From Chersky-840 sp036511675 (GTDB lineage Bacteria; Actinomycetota; Acidimicrobiia; Acidimicrobiales; UBA8190), in contig DATCBU010000111.1 in NCBI GenBank assembly GCA_036511675.1, forward strand, positions 1 to 64,000: DNA of 64,000 nt, written 5' to 3'. The position numbers and the translations under genes are program-made. Positions 8,433 to 16,192 of the stretch are shown here, one piece after another (the stretch's first letter is position 1; every line of letters starts with the position of its first letter). Below the pieces are notes generated by a model that had not been told where the DNA came from, did not search any database, and saw only the letters and a list, made by a program, of their open reading frames with translations.

Positions 8433-9542
8433 GTGGTCCTTCCCCTGAAGCTCGACCGGCGTGCCGAGTATCGGGCACGACGGCGATCCGGGCTCATCGT
8501 GGTCCTCGTGTCGGGCATGGCCGCGGTGACCATGGCGGCATGCGGGACCGCGCCGGCCGGGCGCACCGTCACCCTCCTGCCCGCCCCCGGAGCCAAGGCC
8601 ACGACCTGGCAATGGACCGGCTCGTGCCGCCTCGGCCCCGTAGCTCCCCGAGGATGTGCGTCGGCGGGGCCGCATCTCGGGCCGGCCCAGCTCACCGGTG
8701 ATGCATGGAACCTGGGTACGAGCACCACGAATCCCGGATCGCTGGACATGGCGGTGGATTCCCGCGGGGCGGTGACCGTCGAGGGACATCTTCCCAGTGC
8801 CCCGCCGTGCACGCAGTCCACGTGCATCGCACCGAGCGCCAACACCTGGGTGCGCGGGTACCCGAGCGTCCTGTACGGGATCAACCAGTGCTCGGCCCGC
8901 ACCTCGCCCCCGGTTTCCCGTCGTGTGGGGCTCCCCATGCGGGTCGGCTCGATTCCTCCCGACTTGATCGGCACCACCGCCTACACGGCGCGTACGCCCC
9001 ACATCACCTACGACATCGCCTATGACATGTGGCTCAACCACTCCGACACCAAGACACCGTGCACGGCCGACGGCACGCTGGAGGTCATGGTGTGGACCGA
9101 CTACAACGAGCAGGCCCTGCTCCCCGACAACGAGAGGGTCGGGACCGCCAGCGTCCCCTTCGTGGTGGATGGGACGCAGCACCCCGGCAACGGTGCGTGG
9201 TCGGTCTACGTGAGCAACGTGTTCGGGAATGGCCACACACAGCCGTGGGGGGGCACGGTCTGGTTCGTCTTGGACAAGGCCGATACCGTGCGCTCGGGGA
9301 CCGTGGGTGTCGACCTCAGCACGGTGTTGTCCGAGGTGGGCACCGAGCTCCAGAACGCCTACGGGTGGAAGGACTTCCGCAGCACGTACTGGCTCGACAC
9401 CATCCCGTTCGGCATCGAGTTCGGCCCCGAGAGCGGCGCGCTGTACGGCGCCGGGCCGTCGTACTTCTCCCTGCGCCTGTCGTCGTACTGCCTCGGGGTC
9501 GGGATGACCCTGTCCGAGCCCGGTTGTCCGGGGGCCCCGTAG
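8433..9542 (+). CDS. GH12-like endo-glucanase, probable lipoprotein
   Basis: The 369-residue product has a basic start, a hydrophobic segment and a possible lipobox ending at C37 (MAAC), so it is probably exported and lipid-anchored. The rest matches the pattern of glycoside hydrolase family 12: YPSVLYGINQC near 143, the nucleophile Glu 217 in LEVMVW, and the acid/base Glu 329 in IPFGIEFG. It should cut beta-1,4- or mixed-linkage glucan. Cellulose synthase operons usually include a cellulase (often GH8), so a GH12 enzyme here supports a beta-glucan product for the upstream synthase. The GTG at 8433 is preceded by GGGGAG. Confidence 0.75.
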   Translation: MVLPLKLDRRAEYRARRRSGLIVVLVSGMAAVTMAACGTAPAGRTVTLLPAPGAKATTWQWTGSCRLGPVAPRGCASAGPHLGPAQLTGDAWNLGTSTTNPGSLDMAVDSRGAVTVEGHLPSAPPCTQSTCIAPSANTWVRGYPSVLYGINQCSARTSPPVSRRVGLPMRVGSIPPDLIGTTAYTARTPHITYDIAYDMWLNHSDTKTPCTADGTLEVMVWTDYNEQALLPDNERVGTASVPFVVDGTQHPGNGAWSVYVSNVFGNGHTQPWGGTVWFVLDKADTVRSGTVGVDLSTVLSEVGTELQNAYGWKDFRSTYWLDTIPFGIEFGPESGALYGAGPSYFSLRLSSYCLGVGMTLSEPGCPGAP

Positions 9543-9546
9543 CGAA

Positions 9547-10386
9547 TCAGTCGCCGACCTCGTGGTCGGCCGCCTTCTGGCGTGGGCGCTTCCCTCCGAG
9601 CGACGCCATGTAGCTGCGCACGTCGCTGGCCCCCGTGCACAGCGCCACCAGGTCGGTGGACTGCTGGAGGTGCATCCGCATCCCCATCATCTCCCATGCC
9701 CGGGTGAGCCCCTGCTTGGTGGCGAGGATGGTGGTGAGCGGCATCTTGGCGATGGTCGCGGCGATCTCCTCCACCGTCTCCTCGAGGTCGGCGCGGGGCA
9801 CGATGCGATTCACCATCCCCCAGTCGAGCGCCTGGGTGGCGCTGATGGTGGGCGCCAGGAACAGGTATTCAGCGGCGCGCTTGAAGTTCATGAGGACCCA
9901 GGGCTCGATCATGGTCTGGGCACCGGGAAGCCCGAAGCCCTGGGGGAGCGGCATCTGGAAGTAGGCGTCCTCGGACACGATGGTGAGGTCGGTGAGGAGC
10001 CCGTACACGGTGCCACCGCCCACGCAGTAGCCGTGCACCTGGGCGATGGTGGCCTTCGGGAATTCCCACAACCGCAGCGGCGGCCACAGGAACAGGCCCT
10101 GGTGGTGACGCCGCCACGTCCGCTCGGGCGTCGGGCCCGTGGTCGGGTAGACCTCGGGCATCTCGTCGATGCCCACGATGGCGTGGCCCGCGCAGAAGCC
10201 CTCCCCGTTGGCCTTGAGCACGAGCACCTTGACGTCGTCGTCGTCGTCGGCGAGCACCAGGGCCTCGTCCATGTCCCACACCTGCTGGGCCGTCTGGATG
10301 TTGGCCTTGTCGGGGGTGTTGAGGATGATGCGGGCCACCCCCCCGTCCTTCTCGTAGACGATCGTCTCGAACTCCACTCGCTCCAC
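9547..10386 (-). CDS. Enoyl-CoA hydratase/isomerase-family protein lacking the catalytic glutamates
   Basis: This 279-residue crotonase-fold protein has the oxyanion-hole region (FCAGHAIVG) and the conserved HGYCVGGG stretch. The two glutamates of true enoyl-CoA hydratases are replaced: the usual GGGCE reads GGGTV, and the usual PE motif reads PLPQ. Simple hydration is therefore unlikely. Other crotonase chemistry such as isomerisation, hydrolysis or C-C bond cleavage is possible. GTG 10386 is chosen because GGGAGG lies 5 bases upstream. The gene converges on the glucanase gene with only 4 bases between. Confidence 0.75.
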   Translation of the reverse strand: MERVEFETIVYEKDGGVARIILNTPDKANIQTAQQVWDMDEALVLADDDDDVKVLVLKANGEGFCAGHAIVGIDEMPEVYPTTGPTPERTWRRHHQGLFLWPPLRLWEFPKATIAQVHGYCVGGGTVYGLLTDLTIVSEDAYFQMPLPQGFGLPGAQTMIEPWVLMNFKRAAEYLFLAPTISATQALDWGMVNRIVPRADLEETVEEIAATIAKMPLTTILATKQGLTRAWEMMGMRMHLQQSTDLVALCTGASDVRSYMASLGGKRPRQKAADHEVGD

Positions 10387-10442
10387 TACGCCCTCCCGTC
10401 GGCTCGGCCCATGCCCCGGTGGTGACCGACGCGGGCCCGACT

Positions 10443-11273
10443 CTACAAACGGCGGGCCCGGAGACTGAAGCTGAGCGGCACCCGGGGGCGCCCCGCAGGC
10501 GGCACATAGTGCTGGTCGTCTCGCCGTACCAGCCACGGGAAGCGGGCGAAGGAGGTCCAATCGTGCTCCTCGAGGTGCTCGAGGACGAAGCCGTGGGTGA
10601 TCACGGCCGTGACGATCTCGCCCAGGCTGTGGTTCCAGGAGAAGTTCCGTTCCATCGACACCGAGTACGAGCCGTCGGTGTAGGTGAAGCCCGAATCGTC
10701 GACGAAGGGGTCGGGCTCCTCGAAGTAGGTGTGCTCGACGCCGAGCTCGTCGTCAGCCAACGCGTCCGACAACGGATGCACGTCATGGAGGAAGAGCCGG
10801 CCCCCGCTGCGGGCCAGGGCGGCGGCCACCGCCGCCCACCGGTCGACGCTCGGCAGCCAGCACAGGGCGCCGAGGCTGACATAGACCACGTCGAAGGCCT
10901 GGGGGCCGAGGGCCCCGACGGCGTCGTAGACGTTGGCGCACACGAACGTGGCCCGGTCCTCGAGGCCGGCGCGCCGCGCCAGGACGCGGGCGTAATCGAT
11001 GGCGGGCTCGGAGAAGTCGAGCCCGGTGACACGGGCCCCGACGCGCGCCCACGCCAGGGTGTCGAGCCCAAAATGGCACTGCAGGTGCACCAGGTCGAGA
11101 CCCGACACGTCGCCCAGGGCGGCGGCTTCTTCGGGGCGCGGGCCGCGGCCCTGGCGCAGCCACCCCTCCACGTCGTAGAACTCCGACGCCACGTGCACCG
11201 GGACCCGCTGGTCCCAGCTCGCCCTGTTCTGGGCGAAGGCGTCGTCCTCCGCACCCTCCACGGCGTCGTCCAC
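10443..11273 (-). CDS. Class I SAM-dependent methyltransferase
   Basis: The 276-residue protein has a Rossmann-type SAM-binding segment starting at about residue 60 (DLVHLQCHFGLDTLAWA), then GLDFSEPAIDYAR, which carries the acidic residue expected to bind ribose. This pattern is common in small-molecule methyltransferases. Its GTG start lies 8 bases after a TAGAGT -10 element, which suggests a leaderless mRNA. The substrate is unknown and neighbours give no clear hint. Confidence 0.8.
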   Translation of the reverse strand: MDDAVEGAEDDAFAQNRASWDQRVPVHVASEFYDVEGWLRQGRGPRPEEAAALGDVSGLDLVHLQCHFGLDTLAWARVGARVTGLDFSEPAIDYARVLARRAGLEDRATFVCANVYDAVGALGPQAFDVVYVSLGALCWLPSVDRWAAVAAALARSGGRLFLHDVHPLSDALADDELGVEHTYFEEPDPFVDDSGFTYTDGSYSVSMERNFSWNHSLGEIVTAVITHGFVLEHLEEHDWTSFARFPWLVRRDDQHYVPPAGRPRVPLSFSLRARRL

Positions 11274-11281
11274 GGAGCGCG

Positions 11282-11287
11282 ACTCTA
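11282..11287 (-). promoter_or_regulatory. -10 element (TAGAGT) for the methyltransferase gene
   Basis: On the minus strand TAGAGT precedes the GTG at 11273 by 8 bases. A second copy, TAGATT, lies 19 bases further upstream (11301-11306) because the surrounding sequence is tandemly duplicated. Two alternative transcription starts are therefore possible. Confidence 0.5.
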
Positions 11288-11373
11288 CGTGTCGTCCAAG
11301 AATCTACGTGTCGTCCAAGAAACAGTGTCGTTTCAGGGGTCAGTGTCGTCCGAGAAACAGTGCCGTTCAAGGA
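11284..11373. repeat. Array of 19-bp perfect and degenerate direct repeats
   Basis: Bases 11284-11302 and 11303-11321 are identical 19-mers (TCTACGTGTCGTCCAAGAA). Degenerate copies follow at about 11322, 11341 and 11357, sharing a GTGTCGT/GTGCCGT core. The array overlaps the promoter of the divergent methyltransferase gene. Serial short repeats of this kind occur at the ends of some insertion sequences (IS21-like, for example), but no transposase remnant is visible. The array could also be an operator. Confidence 0.8.
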
Positions 11374-11531
11374 CGGCCCGACACCCGCCGATACCTGAGT
11401 CGCAAACGAACACCCGGACCCGCCTGAGGTGACAGCGGCGAACGCGGGCGGGACCGCCCCCCCGGCGCCCGCCCGTTTCGTCGCGCTCCCCCGGCGCTGG
11501 GCTGCGTCTGACGCTGCTGGCTCTCTGTCGT

Positions 11532-11537
11532 TATCGT
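11532..11537 (+). promoter_or_regulatory. -10 element (TATCGT) of a leaderless promoter
   Basis: TATCGT is followed by 6 bases and then the ATG of the acyl-CoA dehydrogenase. There is no ribosome-binding site in between. Confidence 0.5.
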
Positions 11538-11543
11538 GGGCCC

Positions 11544-12749
11544 ATGCCCCTCTCCGACACCGTGACCACCGACGAGGACCTCGTCCGCTCCCGGCTGCGG
11601 GACCTGCTGGCTGAGCACGACCCGGCGTCCACCCCGGCGGTGGAGTTCCTGGGCGCCCGATTCGATGCCGGCCTGGCCTGGGTGTCGTTCCCGGTCGGGT
11701 TGGGGGGCCTGGGGCTGAGCCCCGAGCTGCAGGGCCTCGTCGAACGAGAGCTGCGCGCCGTGGACGCTCCCAACGAGGCGGACCGCAATGTCATCGGCTA
11801 CGGCATGGCCGCCCCCACGGTCCTCACCCACGGGACCGAGGAGCAAAGGGCGCGCTACCTGCGACCGCTCTTCACGTGTGAAGAGGTGTGGTGCCAGCTC
11901 TTCAGCGAGCCGGGCGCGGGGTCCGACGTGGCGGGGCTGGCCACACGGGCGGTCCGTGACGGTGACGAGTGGGTGGTCAACGGGCAGAAGGTGTGGACGA
12001 CTCTGGCCCACACCGCCAGCTGGGGACTGCTGGTGGCGCGCACCGACCCCGACGTCCCCAAGCACCGCGGGCTCACCTACTTCATCGTGGACATGCACGC
12101 CCCGGGGGTCGAAGTCCGCCCCCTTCGCCAGATCACCGGTGAGGCCGAGTTCAACGAGGTGTTCTTCACCGACGTGCGCATCCCCGACGGCAACCGCCTC
12201 GATGCCGTTGGGGCGGGGTGGCGTGTGGCCACCACCACCTTGATGAACGAGCGCGTGGCCATCGGGGGCGGCGTGGTGGCGCGCAGCTCCGGCCCCATCC
12301 ACGAGGCTCTGCGCATCTGGAAGGAGAAATCCGACAAGACCGGTTCGCAGCGCGACCACCTCATGGAGCTGTGGGTGGAGTCGGAAGTGGCCCGGCTCAC
12401 CAACATGCGGGCCCGGGCCCTGCGCACGGCCGGCACCCCGGGGCCCGAGGGGTCGGTGGCCAAGCTCGTGGGGGCCGAGCTCAACCAGCGCGTCTATGAG
12501 TTCTGCATCGACCTCCTCGGGATGACGGGCACCCTCTTCCCGACGCACTACGAGATGCGTCGGCCCGACCGGGCCGTGTTCTCCGGTGGGGCCGACCCCC
12601 GTCACACCTTCCTGCGCTCGCGCGCCAACTCCATCGAGGGGGGCACGTCCGAGATCATGCGCAACATCCTGGGCGAGCGCGTCCTCGGACTTCCGGGCGA
12701 GCCCCGCAACGACAAGGACGTGTCCTGGTCGGAGGTGCCGCGCAGTTGA
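11544..12749 (+). CDS. Acyl-CoA dehydrogenase
   Basis: This 401-residue flavoenzyme would introduce the alpha-beta double bond into an acyl-CoA during beta-oxidation. It shows the family signatures WCQLFSEPGAGSD (FAD/substrate binding) and VNGQKVWTT, and near the C-terminus SIEGGTSEI, whose glutamate is the catalytic base in many family members. The N-terminal helical domain is shorter than in its paralogue at 23.2-24.4 kb, with which it otherwise shares long stretches. The next gene begins within 20 bases. The chain-length preference cannot be told. Confidence 0.88.
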   Translation: MPLSDTVTTDEDLVRSRLRDLLAEHDPASTPAVEFLGARFDAGLAWVSFPVGLGGLGLSPELQGLVERELRAVDAPNEADRNVIGYGMAAPTVLTHGTEEQRARYLRPLFTCEEVWCQLFSEPGAGSDVAGLATRAVRDGDEWVVNGQKVWTTLAHTASWGLLVARTDPDVPKHRGLTYFIVDMHAPGVEVRPLRQITGEAEFNEVFFTDVRIPDGNRLDAVGAGWRVATTTLMNERVAIGGGVVARSSGPIHEALRIWKEKSDKTGSQRDHLMELWVESEVARLTNMRARALRTAGTPGPEGSVAKLVGAELNQRVYEFCIDLLGMTGTLFPTHYEMRRPDRAVFSGGADPRHTFLRSRANSIEGGTSEIMRNILGERVLGLPGEPRNDKDVSWSEVPRS

Positions 12750-12753
12750 CCGG

Positions 12754-12759
12754 TACGCT
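12754..12759 (+). promoter_or_regulatory. -10 element (TACGCT) of an internal leaderless promoter
   Basis: TACGCT begins 5 bases after the stop of the acyl-CoA dehydrogenase gene and is followed by 7 bases and the ATG at 12767. It supports that ATG over the TTG at 12746 that overlaps the previous stop. Confidence 0.4.
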
Positions 12760-12766
12760 CGCACCG

Positions 12767-13501
12767 ATGCAGTTCGGGACCGACGTCGCCGCCAAGGGCG
12801 TGCGCGAACGGAGCTTTGAGGTCAGCCGCGGCGACCGACGCATCCCCGGTGTGCTGTGGACGGCGGCCGACGACGACCGGCCCCGACCGGTGGTCATGCT
12901 CGGGCACGGGGCGTCGGGTTCCAAGCGCGAGGACTACATCGTGGCCCTGGCCCGTGGGCTGGTGCGCCGCCACGGATTGTCCGCCGTCGCCATCGACGGT
13001 CCCGTCCACGGTGACCGTCGGGCCGACAAGGGTCTGGTCGCCGGCCTCCCCTTCGCCGACTTCGTCCAGCGCTGGTCGGCGGACCCGGGACTCATCGACG
13101 ACATAGTGGCCGACTGGCACACCACGCTCGACGCCGTGCAAGAGCTCCCCGAAGTCATCCCGGGGCCCTGCGGCTACTGGGGCCTGTCCATGGGGACGAT
13201 CTTCGGCCTCCCCACCGTCGCCGCCGAGCGGCGCGTGACCGTGGCCGTGCTCGGCCTCATGGGGATCGCCGGGCCCACCCAGCAGCGCTTCGCCGTCGAT
13301 GCCGGCGCCGTCGGATGCCCGCTGCTCTTCCTGGTGCAGTGGCACGACGAGCTCTTCCCCCGCGACCTGGCCTTCGCCCTGTTCGAGGCCTTCGCCAGCA
13401 CCGACAAGCGCATGCACGTGAGCCCGGGGATGCACGCCGAGGTCCCCGCCGAGGAATTCGAGGCCAGCGGCAAGCTGCTGGCCGCGCACCTCCTCACCTA
13501 G
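12767..13501 (+). CDS. Alpha/beta hydrolase (dienelactone-hydrolase-like)
   Basis: The 244-residue protein has an alpha/beta-hydrolase fold with HGASGSK after the first strands (oxyanion region), the nucleophile elbow GLSMG near residue 143, and a late histidine (SPGMHAEVP). It probably hydrolyses an ester or lactone. It follows the acyl-CoA dehydrogenase directly. A TTG at 12746 overlapping the dehydrogenase stop is the alternative start, and a similar TTGA overlap is used elsewhere in this window. Confidence 0.75.
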   Translation: MQFGTDVAAKGVRERSFEVSRGDRRIPGVLWTAADDDRPRPVVMLGHGASGSKREDYIVALARGLVRRHGLSAVAIDGPVHGDRRADKGLVAGLPFADFVQRWSADPGLIDDIVADWHTTLDAVQELPEVIPGPCGYWGLSMGTIFGLPTVAAERRVTVAVLGLMGIAGPTQQRFAVDAGAVGCPLLFLVQWHDELFPRDLAFALFEAFASTDKRMHVSPGMHAEVPAEEFEASGKLLAAHLLT

Positions 13502-13512
13502 CCCGGCGCCGC

Positions 13513-15180
13513 TTAGGAGGGCGTCGTCCTCCCCACCAAGGCGGAGGCGGCACGCGCCGCCAACGCCACCAGCGTGAGCGTGGGCCCGTAGCCGGCCGAG
13601 GTCACGAAGACCGAGGAGTCGGCGACGACGACGTTGTCGAGCCCGTGCACGCGCCCCACCGGGTCCACCACCGAGGTCTCGGGGTCCGCACCCATGCGGG
13701 TCGTGCCCATGACGTGGCGGCTCATGGGGATGGCCGAGAGCGCCCCCCGGCGGTCCTCGCCCTCGGCCAGCGGTGAGGTCGACGTCATCGTCCAGGTGGC
13801 CCCCATGTCCTCGAGCACCCGCACCAGGCGTGGGGCGTGATGCGCCGAGGCCACCAGCTCGTGGCGATGGGGCCGGTAGGTGACCCGGGCCACGGGGAAG
13901 CCGCGCACGTCGCGCACGGTGGGGTCGAGGTCGACCCGGTTGGTGAGCTGGGGGAGGTCTTCGCCCTGCATGGTGAAGGCCCACATGCGGTCGCGCATCG
14001 GCGACGAGCGCATGAGCGACTTGTGCTTCGCCCCCCACGGGTAGATCTTGGCCTCCATCACCGGCAGGCCCGGTCCCCCGTGCTCGACGAGCCCGCCGCG
14101 TATCCACGGCAGCCCCGCCTCCGCCGCGGCGGCGCGCGCCGCGTCGTCGACGATCATGGCGTCGTCGTGGACGTGGGTCACGGCCCGACCCCGGTGGCCG
14201 TGGAGGCGCTCAGGGAGGATCCCGATGACGAAGGTCTGGAAGTGCACCATGAAGTTCCGTCCCACCAGGGGGTGGTCGATGCCCGACAGCAACAGCAGGC
14301 GCGGCGTCTCCACCGCGCCGGCGGCCACGACGACGTGGCGGGCACCGATGGTGCGACGCTCGCCGTCGGGCCCGATCACCTCGACGCCGGTGGCGCGGTG
14401 CCCGTCGGTGACGAGGCGCGACACGAAGGTCTCCGACAGCAGCTCCGCTCTCCCCGACGCCATGGCGCGCATGAGCAAAGCCACCGGGTCACCCTTGGCG
14501 TGGATGGGGCACCCGAAGAAGGCACAGAACCCGCAGTTGTTACACGCCGGGCGCCCGTCATAGGGCACGGAGTTGGCGGCCGTGGGCGCGGCGTAGGGAT
14601 GCAGGCCCAGGGCCTCGGCCGCCGCGCTCGAGCGCACCGCGCCGTACATGGGCGCCCCCGAGGGCATGGGGTAGGGGCCCGATCGCCACGCCGCGAAGGG
14701 ATTGGCCCCGGCGCTGCCGGCCACACCGATCGAGCGCTCGGCCTCGGCGTAGAACGGCTCGAGGTCGTCGTAGGAGAGGGGCCAGTCCGCCACCTCGGCG
14801 CCCTCGACGGGCCCGTGGGTGCTGCACAGCGCGAAGTCCTCCTCGCGAAAGCGCGGCACCTTGCCATCGGCGTGGGTCCCTCCCCCGCCCACCGTGGTGG
14901 GGATGGAGTTGACCTCCCCGACGTAGGTGTGGTCGCCCTCGTCCTCGCCCCGTCGGAAGGTACGGGGCTCGATGAGGGGGTCGGGCCCCAGGAAATAGCG
15001 GTGCACGAACTTGAGCTCGTCGTTGGAGTAGTCCGCCGCCGGCCTCGACAGGTCGTCGGGATCGAGAAGGTGGTTGCGGCCCTTCTCCACGATGACCACG
15101 TTCCAGCCCGCCCGGGTGAGCACGTCGGCGACGGTGGCGCCCCCGGGCCCCGACCCCACGATGACGGCGTCGACGGTCAC
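13513..15180 (-). CDS. GMC-family FAD oxidoreductase
   Basis: The 555-residue flavoprotein begins with the dinucleotide fold IVGSGPGGATVADVL and ends with the typical GMC C-terminus (HVMGTTRMGADP, then GYGPTLTLVALAARAA). It resembles choline, glucose or cholesterol dehydrogenases. A cysteine-rich motif, CNNCGFCAFFGC near residue 215, marks the subgroup that pairs with a small gluconate-dehydrogenase-subunit-3-like partner. That partner is encoded immediately upstream, its stop overlapping this GTG. The complex probably oxidises an alcohol and passes electrons to a membrane acceptor. The substrate is unknown. Confidence 0.85.
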   Translation of the reverse strand: MTVDAVIVGSGPGGATVADVLTRAGWNVVIVEKGRNHLLDPDDLSRPAADYSNDELKFVHRYFLGPDPLIEPRTFRRGEDEGDHTYVGEVNSIPTTVGGGGTHADGKVPRFREEDFALCSTHGPVEGAEVADWPLSYDDLEPFYAEAERSIGVAGSAGANPFAAWRSGPYPMPSGAPMYGAVRSSAAAEALGLHPYAAPTAANSVPYDGRPACNNCGFCAFFGCPIHAKGDPVALLMRAMASGRAELLSETFVSRLVTDGHRATGVEVIGPDGERRTIGARHVVVAAGAVETPRLLLLSGIDHPLVGRNFMVHFQTFVIGILPERLHGHRGRAVTHVHDDAMIVDDAARAAAAEAGLPWIRGGLVEHGGPGLPVMEAKIYPWGAKHKSLMRSSPMRDRMWAFTMQGEDLPQLTNRVDLDPTVRDVRGFPVARVTYRPHRHELVASAHHAPRLVRVLEDMGATWTMTSTSPLAEGEDRRGALSAIPMSRHVMGTTRMGADPETSVVDPVGRVHGLDNVVVADSSVFVTSAGYGPTLTLVALAARAASALVGRTTPS

Positions 15181-15737
15181 GGGCCCGCCACCTCGGCGTC
15201 GCTCCATCCCCGGGGCTGGACGTCGCCGGGGAAGGCGATGGCCTCCCACCCGACACCGTCACGATTGCCCCCGTACTCGGGGGCGCCGTACATGCCCTCG
15301 CAGCAGTGCTCGTAGAGCAGGGCGGTGAAATCCCGCGTGGTGCGGAGCCGCTCGTCCTGGTCCTCGGGGGCGAGGTCGCCGAAGTCGGGACCGAGGGCGG
15401 CGAGCCCCGTCCGGTACCGCTCCTGCAGGCCCACCACAGGGCCGTTGAACTCCCGCTCGGCCAGGCCCCGCGACCCCTCGATGCGCGTCCGCCACGCCAG
15501 CTCGTCGAGCGGGGTCAACCGGTGGAAGCGGGCGAACGCCGCGTCTCCGCCGTAGCGCCCCGAGGTGGGTCCGCCGGCCCAGATGCGAGGCGGGTCGACG
15601 AGGAACGCCCCGAGCAGCCCGTCGATGTAGTCGGGGACCCCCGCGCTCGTCGCGCCCGGGGTCTCGTCCTCGGGCACGAGCCGGTCGCAGGCGGCACCCA
15701 GGACGCGGAGCTCGTCCTCGGTCAACCACCGCGGCAT
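15177..15737 (-). CDS. Gluconate 2-dehydrogenase subunit 3-like protein
   Basis: The 186-residue protein matches the small-subunit family that partners GMC dehydrogenases: the N-terminal LRVLGAACDRLVPEDETPGA segment, an aromatic-rich middle and GMYGAPEYGGNRDGVGW near the end. Its stop codon overlaps the start of the GMC gene (GTGA), so the two are probably made in equal amounts. I see no clear Tat signal at the start codon chosen (ATG 15737). Partner subunits of this family often carry one, so export is unresolved. Confidence 0.75.
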   Translation of the reverse strand: MPRWLTEDELRVLGAACDRLVPEDETPGATSAGVPDYIDGLLGAFLVDPPRIWAGGPTSGRYGGDAAFARFHRLTPLDELAWRTRIEGSRGLAEREFNGPVVGLQERYRTGLAALGPDFGDLAPEDQDERLRTTRDFTALLYEHCCEGMYGAPEYGGNRDGVGWEAIAFPGDVQPRGWSDAEVAGP

Positions 15738-15813
15738 CAGCGCCTGCCCCCCGTCCACGTGGCGGTGCCGCGCCCGCTCGCCGCCGCCCCCCACCCTGAC
15801 ATCGGCGTCACCG

Positions 15814-15819
15814 TACCAT
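15814..15819 (+). promoter_or_regulatory. -10 element (TACCAT) of a leaderless promoter
   Basis: TACCAT lies 8 bases before the GTG at 15828, in the short divergent region between the subunit-3-like gene and the DUF503 gene. The hexamer and spacing nearly repeat those in front of the first gene of the window. Confidence 0.5.
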
Positions 15820-15827
15820 CGCGGGTC

Positions 15828-16130
15828 GTGAGCACCATGCACGTCGCCGCCCTCGAGATGGAGCTGCACATCGGGGCGAGTGACTCCCTGAAGGCCAAGC
15901 GCGCCGTGGTCCGCCATCTCGTCGAGACGGCCCGGCGGCGCCTCGGGGTCTCCGCGTCGGAGGTGGCGTACCACGACCTGTGGCAGCGGGCCGGCATCGG
16001 GTTCTGCACCGTGGCGCCCGACGCCCACCACGTGGAGGAGATCCTCGACAAGGTGGAGCGGTTCGTGTGGTCGCATCCCGAGGTCACCGTGGTCTCGAGC
16101 GTGCGACACTGGCTCGACCTCGATCCTTGA
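15828..16130 (+). CDS. DUF503 (YlxP-like) protein
   Basis: The 100-residue product has the pattern of the DUF503 family: an N-terminal strand (MHVAALEMELHI), then SLKAKR, and FCTVAPDAHHVEEILDKV. Members are small cytoplasmic proteins often found near ribosome-maturation genes. Their role is not settled and no such genes are close here. GTG 15828 is preferred because of the -10 element just upstream; ATG 15837 is an alternative. Confidence 0.8.
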   Translation: MSTMHVAALEMELHIGASDSLKAKRAVVRHLVETARRRLGVSASEVAYHDLWQRAGIGFCTVAPDAHHVEEILDKVERFVWSHPEVTVVSSVRHWLDLDP

Positions 16131-16163
16131 CCGCCGCCTGCGGGCGGGGAGGGGAACCGAACC

Positions 16164-16191
16164 GATGACCGTGTCCCGATGACCGTGTCCC
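16164..16191 (+). repeat. 14-bp tandem duplication forming two 5-codon mini-ORFs
   Basis: GATGACCGTGTCCC occurs twice in a row (16164-16177 and 16178-16191), followed by a third GATGACCG that contains the transporter start. Each copy encodes Met-Thr-Val-Ser-Arg-stop. Each stop codon overlaps the next ATG as ATGA, and a purine-rich GGGGAGGGG lies about 9 bases before the first ATG. Ribosomes could therefore reach the transporter gene by successive reinitiation. Confidence 0.7.
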
Positions 16192-16192
16192 G

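Noticed and set aside
11274..11543. Insertion sequence between the methyltransferase and acyl-CoA dehydrogenase genes
   Set aside because: Only short direct repeats are seen. There is no transposase fragment, paired inverted ends or target duplication.
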